From Agapetus fuscipes (taxonomy: Eukaryota > Arthropoda > Insecta > Trichoptera > Glossosomatidae), in assembly GCA_951799405.1 (NCBI GenBank), contig OX637354.1:310001-374000 (forward strand): a stretch of DNA of 64,000 nt, read 5' to 3'. This document shows positions 19,762 to 29,324 of the stretch, piece by piece. Position 1 is the first letter of the stretch, and the number at the start of each line of letters is the position of its first letter. Below the pieces are notes generated by a model, which saw nothing but the letters and a program-made list of their open reading frames with translations, was not told the origin of the DNA and ran no database searches. The position numbers and the translations under genes were made by a program.

Positions 19762-20046
19762 AATCTGATCTAAATCTAAGTTGCAAAGATATGTATCATT
19801 TGAGGTTCATATTAAATTCATTCGCACAAGCAGACACGCATAATTTCGTGCTCACACATGCCGCATGTGGACCTACAATATAAAAACCCAATCTCAAATG
19901 AACATAAGCCCTGCAACTCTTGCAGACCTTCCTTGAAACAGGGGTGACATTGGCAAAGTGAACGATTTTGTACAGCATGGGTGGTCAGCCGCATACCAAC
20001 CTATAAGTCAAGGAACATTCACGACAAATTACATTTTTTTAAATCA
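19762..20046 (-). repeat. LINE-A 3' UTR plus A-tail
   Basis: Full A-tail (TCTAAGTTGCAAAGATATGT ... CCTATAAGTCAAGGAACAT) followed by LINE-A UTR words (ACAAATTACATTTTTTTAAA), so a 5'-truncated LINE-A. Confidence 0.88.
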
Positions 20047-20225
20047 ATAAATAATGTTATTAGTTCGCGATTACACATGCCGCATGGGGATCTACAATAT
20101 AATAGCCCAATCTCAAACGAGCATAAGCCCCGCAACTCTTGCCGACTTTTCCTTTTGAAACAGGGGTGACCACTTTTTTACAATATGGGTTGTCAGCCTG
20201 GTACCAACCTACAAGTCAAGGAATA
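20047..20225 (-). repeat. A-tail copy, partial
   Basis: Starts at AGTTCGCGATTACACATGCC and ends ACCTACAAGTCAAGGAATA. The terminal (GATTA)n part is absent. Confidence 0.8.
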
Positions 20226-20389
20226 TAAATGCAAATATCAAATGCAAATTATTATATAAGTACAAAACATCTCGATACTTCACAGAAGTCATCACAAACA
20301 CCAACACAGACAAGCGAAACACACAATTGGATATTCGTAACAATATTATGTTTATAAAAATTAAAAATCTTCGAGAAGTCTGTTCCGCC

Positions 20390-20607
20390 TCTGTGTCGGG
20401 CGCGGCCGGACCAGATATTTCTCGATTGATCGCTCGACACAAAAAACAGCGCAGAATGTCGGGACTCGAACCCGAGGCAGCGAGTTCAGCCGTGCACTGC
20501 GCTGCTGCTGCCCACAGCACAGAGACCGCTTTTTGTGCGGGACGGCAGTCCCCAAGGCGACCCGACACAACCGGTCGGAGGCAAGAGATCTGCAATCTTA
20601 GTTGCAC
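20390..20607 (-). repeat. tRNA-like SINE candidate
   Basis: On the minus strand CTCGGGTTCGAGTCCCGACA (B-box with a T-arm) is preceded by GGGCAGCAGCAGCGCAGTGC. The downstream part ends AAAAATTAAAAATC-like. It is GC-richer than its surroundings. This is the only copy in the window. It could be a single tRNA-derived SINE or a tRNA pseudogene. Confidence 0.5.
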
Positions 20608-20629
20608 AGATGTAATGTAATCATAATAG

Positions 20630-20700
20630 TAGAATGATCTGTTTGGTGAGCGCTGTTTTTGTGTGAATCACACCTCAAGAGCCCTCTGCAACTTTATTGT
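20630..20700 (-). repeat. SINE-2, 3' end
   Basis: TTTGGTGAGCGCTGTTTTTG and ACACCTCAAGAGCCCTCTGC are the SINE-2 3' part read backwards. Confidence 0.8.
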
Positions 20701-20754
20701 CACTGTAGGGTGTGAGGGAAGAAGAGGATGCAGGACGGTCTATTAGGTATTTAT

Positions 20755-20803
20755 TAAGGCACCTGAAGATGCAAACGGATTGTTTGTGAAACCGGTCGTG
20801 GAT
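20755..20803 (+). ncRNA. hammerhead-ribozyme-like motif, best match
   Basis: CTGAAGA (20763-20769), then a hairpin GCAAAC/GTTTGT (one G-U pair, 5-nt loop), then GAAAC (20788-20792) and GGTC (20794-20797). CAC before the core pairs with GTG after the GTC, giving helix I and a GUC cleavage triplet in the correct place. Helix III would be only 2 bp with a tiny loop, as in minimal hammerheads of Penelope-like elements. No retroelement gene is seen beside it. Confidence 0.5.
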
Positions 20804-20894
20804 TTTTAAAATACTCGCCGTAATCGAAAACAAAATTGTTTTTATGTTTATTTTTTATGATGAACGATTACAAAGTGAATGCCTCTACAATCAA

Positions 20895-21045
20895 TACAAT
20901 TAGGATGATTTATTGGATGAGCGCTGTTTTTATGTGAATCACACCTCAAGAGCCCTCTGCAAGTTTGTTGTCGCTGTAAAAAGTACCAATTCTCAAGCAA
21001 GACCCAGCTTACTGTAAGGCTGGATAGACCTTTGGTGACCGGTTA
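20895..21045 (-). repeat. SINE-2, 3' half
   Basis: Runs from ATTAGGATGATTTATTGGAT through CCAATTCTCAAGCAAGACCC to TTGGTGACCGGT; the head is missing. Confidence 0.85.
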
Positions 21046-21165
21046 CGTCATGAGAAATGAGAGATACCGCCTTCTCCGTCTTATCATACAGGGTAAGATT
21101 GTGGGGAGAAGAACTCAGGGACGCCGAAGGACATCGTGGCTGACAAACCTTCAACCCCTATTTCC
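21046..21165 (+). pseudogene. LINE C-terminal fragment
   Basis: Translates as MRNERYRLLRLIIQGKIVGR and then RTQGRRRTSWL, the same family as 52145-52540 on the other strand. A short broken copy joined to SINE-2. Confidence 0.7.
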
Positions 21166-21254
21166 TGCTTCGAGTTGCAGCATCTAACTATTTAACAGTC
21201 ATGATTTTTTTTCTGTAGTACAATTTTTAATACATTTCTCTTCTCAATTCTAAT

Positions 21255-21515
21255 ACATGATATCTAATCTTATCTAATCTAATCTAAGTTGCAAAGATAT
21301 GTTACATTGAAGATTCACATTCTCACAACCAGACACGTACAAGTTCGCGCTTGCACATGCCTCATGTGAACCTACAACATAAAAACCAAATCTCCAATGG
21401 ACATACACCCTGCAACTCTTGCCGTCCTTCCCTGAGACAGGGGTAACATTGGCAAAGTGAACCATTTTTACAACATGGGTGGTCAGCCTCATAGCAACCT
21501 ATAAGTCAAGGAATG
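21255..21515 (-). repeat. A-tail copy, (TAATC)n end
   Basis: Complete module, including the CCCTGAGACAGGGG hairpin and CTATAAGTCAAGGAATGA. Confidence 0.9.
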
Positions 21516-21599
21516 ATAGATTAATGGTTTTCACACAATGCCTCACCAAAAATAGAGATTAAGCTCTTGTGTGTGATGAGGGGTTTACAACCAATTTCG

Positions 21600-21895
21600 A
21601 TCAAATGTGGAAAGAATAAATGATGATATGTAGGCTGACAAAGAATATATAAAGAGGAAGTGTGAAAGAAAAAAAGAGGAAAGTGACGACCGAGAAAAGT
21701 ATGGAGTGATAATATTGAGGAGATTGTGAAAGAATGGGATATACGTACAAAGCGAGCGTAGAAGAAGAAAATGCATGAAAAGGATAATAGATATGAACGA
21801 ATTGAAAGAGGTAATGTAAGAATAGGAAGAAATGTACGCAGCTCTGCAGCGGCTCTGGCCACCCCTAGCGGAATGATGAAAGAGTTACAGTTATA
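21600..21895 (+). pseudogene. LINE-B 3' end, frameshifted
   Basis: GGAAAGAATAAATGATGATA through ATTGTGAAAGAATGGGATAT to CTGGCCACCCCTAGCGGAAT matches the LINE-B C-terminus (VERMNDDR, IVKEWDIQ, SGHP stop). The frame is broken several times. It ends GTTACAGTTATAGTT like other LINE-B copies. Confidence 0.82.
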
Positions 21896-22127
21896 GTTTA
21901 CTTTTTAATAAGTTATAACATAATCGAGCAAACCCACCTTAAAACCGCTTCATTTATACCTTTCATTATGAGTGATAAGATTTGAAAAAATACAATAATA
22001 ATTGATGAAGATCGTTGGAAGTGGCACTGCTAGAAGATGAAGAAGTTGTGGATTCACTTTCCCACCTCCCTCCTCTCAGTTCCACGGTTCCTGCAGCTTC
22101 CCCGTCTGTCTGCGACTCCTGGATCTG
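21896..22127. other. no recognised feature
   Basis: AT-rich then pyrimidine-rich (CCCACCTCCCTCCTCTC at ~22063). No gene is seen. Confidence 0.4.
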
Positions 22128-22205
22128 TTGTTTACGATGGCGCAGTGGTTGCCGGTGGGCGCGCGCAATGTGAGAGGCCAGGATTCGAGCCCAATCAGGT
22201 TTCTT
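22128..22205 (+). repeat. tRNA-like sequence
   Basis: GATGGCGCAGTGGTTGCCGG (A-box) and CAGGATTCGAGCCC (B-box) are spaced ~35 bp apart. No acceptor stem is evident. Likely a SINE head. Confidence 0.45.
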
Positions 22206-22343
22206 GCTGCTCCAATTTTGGGCAGTCTGTCAACTCCGAGACACAGGCAGGTGTACCAAACAACGTGGTCCATGCAGACACATACAGACATACACAATAA
22301 TATGTGTACAGATTGGAAAAGGTCAATCAAAAGGTACACGACC

Positions 22344-22625
22344 GGTCCGTAGTCCAGTGGTAACACTTCGGACTAGTGAATGGAAGGTTGTGGGTTCGAA
22401 TCCCGGCGGAGCACGAAAAATTTACTCTACGCTGGGTTGAAAAAATTATAAACTTTTACCAAAGATCGGTCATCAAAAGGTCCATTCAGCCTTACAACAA
22501 CTGGGTCTTGCTTGAGAATTGGCGCTTTCTACAGCGACGATCAATCCCGCAAAGGGCTCTTGAGGTGTGATACACACAAAAACAGCGCTCACTAAATAAA
22601 TCATCCTAATATTATTATTATTATC
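22344..22625 (+). repeat. SINE-2, full-length copy
   Basis: GGTCCGTAGTCCAGTGGTAA head, B-box GGTTCGAATCCC, body with a ~30-bp deletion after the GGAGCACGAAAAAT block, then AAATAAATCATCCTAATATT and (ATT)n. Confidence 0.9.
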
Positions 22626-22628
22626 GAC

Positions 22629-22885
22629 TAGCTCCTTGACTGATAGGTTGGTATGAGGCTGACCACCCGTGCTGTAAAAATCGGTTCACTTTTGCCAATG
22701 CCACCCCGGTTCAGGGAACGGCGGCAAGAGTTGCAAGGTTTATGTCCATGTGAGGTTTTCTTTATTTGTATACACACATGCAGAATGTGTAGGCGCGAAC
22801 CTACATGTGCCTGTCTGTAGGCATGCATTTCATATGAGCCTTAAATGTAAACATAATATCTTTGCAGCTTAGATTATTGATTATA
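22629..22885 (+). repeat. A-tail copy, subtype with GCAAGGTTTATG
   Basis: Starts at CTCCTTGACTGATAGGTTGG directly after the SINE-2 (ATT)n end and ends TTTGCAGCTTAGATTATTGA. It belongs to a subtype with CCGGTTCAGGG and GGTTTATGTCCATGTGAGG. Confidence 0.88.
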
Positions 22886-22939
22886 GATTATAGATAGACT
22901 AGAGACTATAGACTACGGATCGGAGCATTTCATTGCGCC

Positions 22940-23005
22940 ACATGCAAGCCCTTCAGAAATAACGTAGGCAAGAAGTTACACTACATGTGTAGCTTAGTTG
23001 AGAAA
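22940..23005 (+). repeat. SINE-1, 3' end
   Basis: AGGCAAGAAGTTACACTACA and TGTGTAGCTTAGTTGAG. Truncated. Confidence 0.75.
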
Positions 23006-23284
23006 TAATAATAATTTTAATAGAAGAAGTAGCGTTCGATAATGAGAACCTTTCACCTGGAAGTCCATCATTAGGCCGGGCAGCTTCCGAAGGAGAAACA
23101 GCAATTAACTGGCAGGAGGGAGCAGTGAGGGGCAACCAGTTATGAAGCGATCAGAATCTAGAGTGGAATCGTGATGTGGGGGAGGGCTGGTGGCGCGGAG
23201 GGGAGACGCACTGCGGAGCGCGACCCCGGGCGGGGAGACTGAGGTCGATGTAAGCGCGTGCCAGAAAAATTGTTGTCGCTCGTG
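23006..23284. other. GC-richer stretch, no recognised gene
   Basis: 23160-23240 is GC-rich (GCGCGACCCCGGGCGGGGAG). A 68-codon minus frame is not recognised. Confidence 0.4.
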
Positions 23285-23370
23285 ATCGAAGATTGTAGGT
23301 ACCTAATAATAATAATTGCTCAATTTTTATATAGCGCCGTTTGGTGGCACTAGCCACACCAAGGGCGCTT
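23285..23370 (-). repeat. CR1/L2-like LINE, extreme 3' end
   Basis: On the minus strand AAACGGCGCTATATAAAAAT then TTATTATTATTA: the GGCGCTATA plus (ATT)n terminus also seen at 53157-53268 and 56898-57110. Confidence 0.65.
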
Positions 23371-23374
23371 AAAT

Positions 23375-23490
23375 GAGATCAATAATCTATAAACTAAGTG
23401 GCAGAGATATATTGGCATTTAAGGCTCATATATTATAATGCATGTCCACAAGCAGGGACTTACATATGCTGTATGTATCGGGAGCTGGGA
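23375..23490 (-). repeat. A-tail fragment
   Basis: AATCTATAAACTAAGTGGCA through AATGCATGTCCACAAGCAGG to GCTGTATGTATCGGGA. Diverged. Confidence 0.7.
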
Positions 23491-23499
23491 AACTTTTAC

Positions 23500-23690
23500 T
23501 TCAAGCTGTAACTGTAACTCTGTCGCCATTCCGCTAGAGGGGGCCAGAGCCTCTGCAAAGCTGCCTCCATTTTTTCCTATCCTTACATACCTCTTTCAAT
23601 TCATTCATATCCATCACCTTTTTCATGCATTTTCTTCTTTTACGCTCACTTTGTATATCCCATTCTTTCACAATCTCCTCAATCTGAGGT
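23500..23690 (-). pseudogene. LINE-B C-terminal fragment
   Basis: GCCATTCCGCTAGAGGGGGC, CTCTGCAAAGCTGCCTCCAT and CACTTTGTATATCCCATTCT are the LINE-B end on the minus strand. Confidence 0.82.
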
Positions 23691-23924
23691 CAAAGAGGTC
23701 AAACCCCATACCTACCTATGAAAATAAATAGGTTTCATATGTCACATACAATCAATTCGCAAACAACGTGGAAAAAAGCTACACTGTGTGTGAATCTAAG
23801 CTGCGTTGCATTTTTCGCACATGAAGAAATTACAAGATTTAAACAGATTCAGTCAAACGACCATAAAGAAAACTCGATATTTCATCTTTTAGACCACTTT
23901 CGTCAGATTCCTCCATCTGCAATG
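23691..23924. other. no recognised feature
   Basis: No gene is recognised. An AGGTCAAAGAGGTCAAA doublet lies at 23685-23704. Confidence 0.4.
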
Positions 23925-24290
23925 ATGATGATGAGATGGATGATTTCTGCCCTGTGGCGCCATTTAATGGTCCAGGACCATCTCAAGGGCGCCGTGGCTT
24001 CTGAAGAAAAGCAGTGTCTTCAGTGCCTTTCTGAAGGTGGTGGTAGGCTGGTTCGCGCGAACACCGACGGGCAAATTGTTCCAGGCAACCGGCCCGGCCA
24101 CCGCAAAGCTCCTGTGTACAAAATTTGATGTGTTCGCTCTTTTGGGCACTATGACCGTGTTGATAGCAGTGAGGTTTTTACAGACAGATGAGATTTTTTT
24201 TTTTAATTGCTGAAATTTCGGTCTCCTTTTACCCAAATGTCCTCTCAGTACTGACTTTATCTTAAATCGAAGCAATCTCACTTTATTACG
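23925..24290 (-). pseudogene. CR1/L2-like LINE reverse transcriptase, C-terminal fragment
   Basis: The 105-codon minus frame (24281 to 23964) contains RSFAVAGPVAWNNLPVGVRA and FRKALKTLLF, the C-terminal signature of CR1/L2 and related LINEs (F-x-VAGP-x-x-WN-x-LP ... F-x-x-x-LKT-LF). Downstream comes a short UTR with GGCGCCACAGG and a CATCATCATC run. Only the end of ORF2 is present, so the copy is dead on arrival. The frame is intact, so it is not very old. Confidence 0.8.
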
Positions 24291-24398
24291 TATTACAAAC
24301 TATAATAATAAAAATATAACTCTAATAAAAATACGTGTACATTGCATCTATGTGGAAACTTCATTCAACCAACAGGCACACAACTACCCATCTCATCC

Positions 24399-24645
24399 CC
24401 GTAGTGCTTGTTTGGCTTATCTACCATTCGACTCAAAGATGACCTTTCAATGATATTTTCGTAAGAATCGCATTCTACACAATCTGAGCTAAGAAAAAAA
24501 CGTAAAACACGATACTGTGAGAGTTGTTTTAAATGTTTTGAAAATCAATTTCCAGTTTTCATAAGACACATTGGTCCAGTACACATACAAACATTGTTCA
24601 TGTGAAATTACCTCTGATCGACATAAGACACACAAGCACTAAGAG
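24399..24645 (+). mobile_element. MITE-6 copy
   Basis: GTAGTGCTTGTTTGGCTTAT left, CATAAGACACACAAGCACTA right. Collinear with 6578-6823. Confidence 0.88.
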
Positions 24646-24726
24646 GACAATGTGTCAATATCTGCTATGCTACTTATTATCACTTTTTAAACGAGATAGA
24701 GATCACACAAAAACTCCATAAAAATT

Positions 24727-24790
24727 ATTAACAATAATAATATTAAGATGATTTATTTGGTGAGCCTTGTTTTTGTGTGAATCACACATT
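24727..24790 (-). repeat. SINE-2, 3' terminus
   Basis: ATTAAGATGATTTATTTGGT and TTTTGTGTGAATCACAC. Confidence 0.75.
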
Positions 24791-25457
24791 CATGGATGTC
24801 GCCTCCTATTCACACCGTAGTAAACGCCGTTTCGGGACAATCCTCTTCAAAGGAGTACCAACGGCGTTGCAAAAACAAAACCTTATCATCGTCATCATCA
24901 TTGATAGGATGTGGACCAATAAAATTGCTCTTGTATTTACGATGAGCGAACCTTTTGCAATTTTCGTCGACATGATAATATTCCATTAAACAGCGGTTGG
25001 TGCCCGTGTACCGGCAGTAGCATTGACTTGTGATATGTGTGGACTATAAATTATTTTAAACGAAAATAGACATGATATATCTGTTTCATCTTACTTAACC
25101 GCAAATCACCTTAGTTAGAAAGATAACAAAGATCTTCACAGTGTCATTTCGTTGAAAATAAAAAAAAACTAGGGTGAAACTACTAAATGTTCCCAAAAAG
25201 TTGGTAGATTTCAAACTCACAGTTATATACAAAGAGACTTGAATGATACTAAAAAAATATTTCCAGAATGTTGGCTGAATTGATATTCATTGCTGCACAA
25301 ACACTGTGCGCACGCGTTATAAATCTTTTGATCGGTATTTTTGACAATTTTTAAACGTAAAAGGCATTGTTTGAAGACATTATGGCATGTGTAATTATTG
25401 GGTGTCGACATAAAAATAAACATAATGGAATAAGCAAGAAAATACAGGATTTCAAAT
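24791..25457. other. unannotated; possible THAP-like start
   Basis: At 25381 ATG opens MACVIIGCRHKNKHNGISKK on the plus strand. The C-x4-C near a start codon faintly recalls THAP zinc fingers, but the later Cys/His and aromatic positions are not found. No gene is called. Otherwise AT-rich. Confidence 0.25.
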
Positions 25458-25700
25458 GTGAAGACTACAAGGAATATCAGTTAAAAAATATTTTGAGTAA
25501 ATCAAAATTAAAAATTTGAAAGTCTGCATTTCTTATGGTCTGTCACAAAGAACCGGAAATACCGCCATAAACTGTGATAGCGACTGTTATTGCATTACAA
25601 ATTTTGAAGAGCTTTAGATAAACACGATGCCAATAGATGGCATTAGTAGATTATTTTCATATTTTGGCTGACAATCCTTGTTTTTCCCCTGTAGTCTTCA
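25458..25700. mobile_element. MITE-5 copy
   Basis: Left GTGAAGACTACAAGGAATAT and right CTTGTTTTTCCCCTGTAGTC with TTCA are inverted. The interior (TTGAGTAAATCAAAATTAAA, CACAAAGAACCGGAAATACC) repeats 58094-58604 in opposite orientation. Non-coding. Confidence 0.8.
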
Positions 25701-26034
25701 TTTAAAAAGATGATTTTTACATTGTTGTTTTTGACAGGACTGGGGACAACTGTGCGCCTTAGTACGTATCGATGCCGTAAGTTAGTTTCTATTCCATTAT
25801 ATTTTAGCTCAATGGGCAGCAAGCAAGGCTTCCAAATTGTGTGTATACACCCGCCGAGTTGGCGATGTGTGGGTGAACCCATACAGACGCACAGATTGAC
25901 CGGTCGACCCGGCCGAGCTGTGCTTCGCTCACAGGCGGAACCTATTTATTTAGTTGCTTGGATTTTTATTGGTGTAAGTGTGAAGAGTATGATTATCGAT
26001 AATATGATGCAAATATATAAAATCCATGTATGAC
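25701..26034. other. no recognised feature
   Basis: Frames of ~107 codons are present on plus (25710-26033), but with no recognisable domain. Confidence 0.35.
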
Positions 26035-26340
26035 CGATTATGAACTAAAGGTGTGGAAGCTAGAGCGGACACGAGAAGGCCTAAAAAACTACATCTGAAA
26101 TAAAAGTTCTTAGAATGATTACTGGGTATCGCATCCACAATTACCATATTCAAAAATCCTGTTATATATATAGCATAATGAGATGGAGTAGATCCAAGAG
26201 ACGATTTTGGAGAGATCATATCTCCAGAATGAGTCATTAAAGTCTCGCACTTATCGTAGCTAATGAGATGCCAATAGAACAACGCCCAGCTGGAAGACCT
26301 CACAAAAGGTGGAAAGATGTCCTTATCTTAAAGGATCCAT
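26035..26340 (+). pseudogene. LINE reverse transcriptase C-terminal fragment
   Basis: In broken frames it reads KVLRMITGY, then RFWRDHISRMSH, then ANEMPIEQRPAGRPHKRWKD, the arrangement of the C-terminal region of RTE-like LINE proteins. It is interrupted by stops. A different family from LINE-A and LINE-B. Confidence 0.6.
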
Positions 26341-26850
26341 GAACCGATATAGAGTAAGTCTATCTTTAAAGTCTCTTTAGAATTAAATTGATGTAAGGTC
26401 TGTGAATGGTGGGATACCTCATCTTTCCAATTTTACTCTCTGACTTGAAAGTGTGAACACTAACGCAGCGCCTCAAGAATAACATCACTGCCTTTGAAAT
26501 GTGGCTGTACCTTCTTTGGTCTGGTTAATGAGTTTGTTGCAGGTTTTGATAAGCGTGCTCTTACAGTGGTGGCTCCAAGCAGATATAATCGATGTCCACC
26601 TGCGATTCGAGAGATTTCCGATAGCAGTCACTTCAAGCCACGTGGTAAGACCGATCTATTCACCAAAACTTTTGTTGTCTTATTTGTGGACTGACGTCAG
26701 AATGCTGCGGTATCCATCACTCTCAATAGAGATCCTTAGCAAGTAGACTTGGAATTGCTCTACCACATCATCTTACCCAACGCATGTTACTTTCTACTAC
26801 TACTATCTTTACTATCTTTTAAGGTGTTCTACTGTTTATCTATAGACAGA
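26341..26850. other. unannotated
   Basis: 26550-26690 has a plus frame reading NRCPPAIREISDSSHFKPRG; related words appear at 27000-27150 and 27415-27440 on both strands (ACCGATCTGTTCACCAAA). This may be an unnamed LINE end, but I cannot classify it. Confidence 0.35.
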
Positions 26851-26858
26851 CAGTAGAG

Positions 26859-27005
26859 CAGGGGTGCCCATACGTTTTCTTGAGGAGATCGACATTTTAT
26901 TTTGTCCATAAAAATTCACGGGGGGGGGGGGGGGGGTAGGCATTTATCGATATCCTCGACGATCGATTTTAAAACCCTTCGCGATCGACCGTTTGGGCAC
27001 CTCTG
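26859..27005. mobile_element. hAT-type MITE with 8-bp TSD
   Basis: Ends CAGGGGTGCCCATACG (26859) and CGTTTGGGCACCTCTG (27005) are 16-bp inverted repeats with two mismatches. CAGTAGAG at 26851-26858 and 27006-27013 is an exact 8-bp target duplication, the hAT hallmark. The 147-bp body is non-coding and holds a 17-base G-run (26921-26937) and CGATCGA words. Confidence 0.9.
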
Positions 27006-27160
27006 CAGTAGAGCGTCCTGAAAAATTCGGTGAACAGATCGGTATTGAGACGTCTCTCGAAGTGACGAGTTGTATGAACTTGGTGGGTGGAGGTGGGTAA
27101 AGTGCCTGTTGTTGGGACTGGCTGCCAACTATGATTCGAGGGATTGCCGAAAGCACGTTC

Positions 27161-27408
27161 CCTTAGTGCTTCATTGTCTGCTGTCCATCAGAGGCAATTT
27201 CACATGAGCAATGTTTGTATAATGTACTGGACCAATGTGACTTACGAAAGCTAGAAATTGATTTTGAAAATACTAAAAAAAACTCTAACATTATCGCGTT
27301 TTACGTTGTTTTCTTAGCTCAGATTGTGTAGAATGTGATTCTTAAGACAATGTCATTGAAAGGTCATCTTTGTATCAAATGGTAGATGAGCCAATTAAGC
27401 ATTGAAGG
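27161..27408 (-). mobile_element. MITE-6 copy
   Basis: Opposite orientation to 6578: CCATCAGAGGCAATTTCACA near the left, GTGTAGAATGTGATTCTTAA near the right, with ends CTTAGTGCTTCATTGTCTG and CCAATTAAGCATTGAAGG. Confidence 0.85.
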
Positions 27409-27734
27409 AACGAGCAGTCATACCGATCTGTTCACCAAATCTTTTAAGGTGCCCTACAGCAATGAAGAAAGTCGACTAATTCATCATTATCCCCCCATCA
27501 GAAGCAGTAGATGAAGGGAATTCTTGAAGAGCAGACTGTTGGTGACGTCCTTGTGTGTGGGTGCTTGCAGCAGCAGGTGTTCTCTCTCGGCCTGACCAGC
27601 ACTCGCTACTGCAGCAGTCAAGTGGCCACAAGGGGCAGACAGGTAGTGGGGGCACTCAAACTGTGCAAACTACGGGGACAATACGTTCCTCTGGGTCCAG
27701 AAACATGGGAGGAAAGCTACGTCCCCCCAGCTTG
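27409..27734. other. no recognised feature
   Basis: GC-richer than flanks; an 89-codon plus frame (27511-27780) is not recognised. Confidence 0.35.
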
Positions 27735-27915
27735 TCTCTTCTTATCTACCATCCGACTCAAAGATGACAATCTGAGCTAAGAAGACAACGTAAAACGCGA
27801 TAATGTGAGAGTTCTTTTTAGTATTTTCAAATTCAAATTCATAGCATTCATAAGACACATTGGTCCAGTACACATGCAAACATTGCTCATGTGACCTAAG
27901 ACAAACAAGAATTGA
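27735..27915 (+). mobile_element. MITE-6 copy, left end damaged
   Basis: TTATCTACCATCCGACTCAA, CAATCTGAGCTAAGAAGACA and ACATTGGTCCAGTACACATG, ending CCTAAGACAAACAAGAATTG. Confidence 0.83.
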
Positions 27916-27924
27916 ATGGACAAT

Positions 27925-27998
27925 TTTGTTCTGTTTGTGAGCATGCCTTTAATATTTAATTTTATATGTTAAAGTATCTTTGCAATTTTGATTAAAGA
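27925..27998 (+). repeat. A-tail, last 70 bases
   Basis: TTCTGTTTGTGAGCATGCCT and ATCTTTGCAATTTTGATTAA. Confidence 0.7.
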
Positions 27999-28249
27999 TG
28001 ATGTAGATATTGTATCCAATAAGGAAAGTTTTCTTTTCAAAGACAAGGAAAAGTATACTTCAACATATGAGGGGAGCAAGAAAACTAAAAACATTTGTTC
28101 AGGATTCGTCCGTGGTTCTTCTTTAGGAGTTTGGTTGTCTATTATATTTTATTCAGTCATTGTAAGAACAGTTTGTGGGTCGCTGGTTGTATCTGCTGGT
28201 AGCTGCGGAGTGGACTGTGGAGTACCGCAGGGTACAGGTTGGCGGTTAG
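27999..28249. other. no recognised feature
   Basis: Unassigned sequence leading into the G-rich minisatellite. Confidence 0.35.
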
Positions 28250-28745
28250 CGGGCGGCAAAAACCAGAGCAAAGGCCACGGCAGGGGGCGGCAGGGGACAA
28301 GAGGGGGTAGGAGGGGAGAAGTGGGGCGAGAGGGGACAGGAGGGGACAGAAGGGGACAGAAGGGGGCAGGAGGGGATGGATAGCAGGGGACAGGAAGGTA
28401 CAGGACAGATAGGGATGGTAGGGGAAAGGAGGGGACGGCAGGGGACAAGAGGGGACAAGAAGGGAGGGCAGGGGACAGAAGAGGACAAGAAGGGAGGGCA
28501 GGGGGCAGGAGGGGACAAGAAGAGAGGACAGGGGATAGAAGGGGACAAGAAGGGAGGGCAGGGGGCAGGAGGGGACAAAAAGGGAGGGCAGGGGACAGTA
28601 GGGGACGGCAGGGGACAAGAAGAGAGGACAAGGGATAGAAGGGGATAAGAAGGGAGGGTTGGGGACAGAAGGGGACAAGAAGGGAGGGCAGGGGACAGGA
28701 GGGCACAATTGGGGACGGAAGGGGACAGGACGGGACAGGAAGGGG
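28250..28745. repeat. G-rich minisatellite, GGGGACA/GGGAGGGCA type
   Basis: About 500 bp of variant ~10-bp units (AGGGGACAAG, AAGGGAGGGC, AGGGGGCAGG) with a higher-order pattern of roughly 55-60 bp. Strong strand asymmetry (G-rich plus strand) and many GGGG runs give high G-quadruplex potential. Minus frames of 171-283 codons are proline/leucine/serine repeats (SCPLLSPALP) that stay open because G-rich DNA lacks antisense stops. I do not regard them as genes. Confidence 0.93.
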
Positions 28746-28747
28746 AC

Positions 28748-29053
28748 TCATAGAAATGCATGAAATATCAATCTTAAATGTAATATATCGCTGGTAAAAC
28801 TGAATAAGTGCTGATTCACTAATTTGAGAAATCGTGGATGAAACATTGTATTGTGTGTAACTTCTCATAGTAAGTGAACTCATTATAAAGAAGTGCTCAT
28901 GACAAACTTCTAAACTACAAGATCTTCCCCTTTTTTTGCGTTGTAGAAAATAGGAAAAAGGTGTATTTATCTGAGAAACCCATGTCGCTTTATATATCAC
29001 TTATTCAGTTTTACCTTTAGGTGTCGATATCTTTGCAACTTAGATTATAGATG
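28748..29053 (+). repeat. A-tail copy split by MITE-2
   Basis: GAAATGCATGAAATATCAAT at the left and GATATCTTTGCAACTTAGAT at 29022 onward form one tail after removal of 28789-29018. Confidence 0.75.
28789..29018. mobile_element. MITE-2, reference copy
   Basis: Left GGTAAAACTGAATAAGTG and right CACTTATTCAGTTTTACC are perfect 18-bp inverted repeats. Interior blocks ATTTGAGAAATCGTG and CTTCTAAACTACAAGATC occur in the other copies. ~230 bp, non-coding. Confidence 0.88.
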
Positions 29054-29324
29054 ATGATGAATGATCCAAGATGGCGACAGTGTCACGTCGCGCTGCATGA
29101 CCCTCACAAGGATTTATAGTCGCCTACAAGGTCGCCATCAAATCACAGAACTGAGGTACCTCAAATAAGTGTACAAACATCTTATATACTCTCTGCGGCA
29201 TATAATGAGTAATGACAAGAAATTCATGTACATCGATGGTTATTTTTGTACCGGGTGCTGCAAAAATTATGGCTCAACCAATAAAAACAGGCTCAGAATT
29301 CAGGGAACCATCTATTCACTAACC
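29054..29324. other. no recognised feature
   Basis: Contains an AAGATGGCGACAGTG word but no gene that I recognise. Confidence 0.35.

Noticed and set aside
25381..25460. THAP zinc-finger exon
   Set aside because: Only a C-x4-C after an ATG is seen; the rest of the C2CH signature is missing and MITE-5 begins directly downstream.
28149..29000. 283-codon minus-strand frame rich in Pro/Leu/Ser
   Set aside because: It is the translation of the G-rich minisatellite and part of MITE-2; no domain, and several frames are open at once, as expected from composition.
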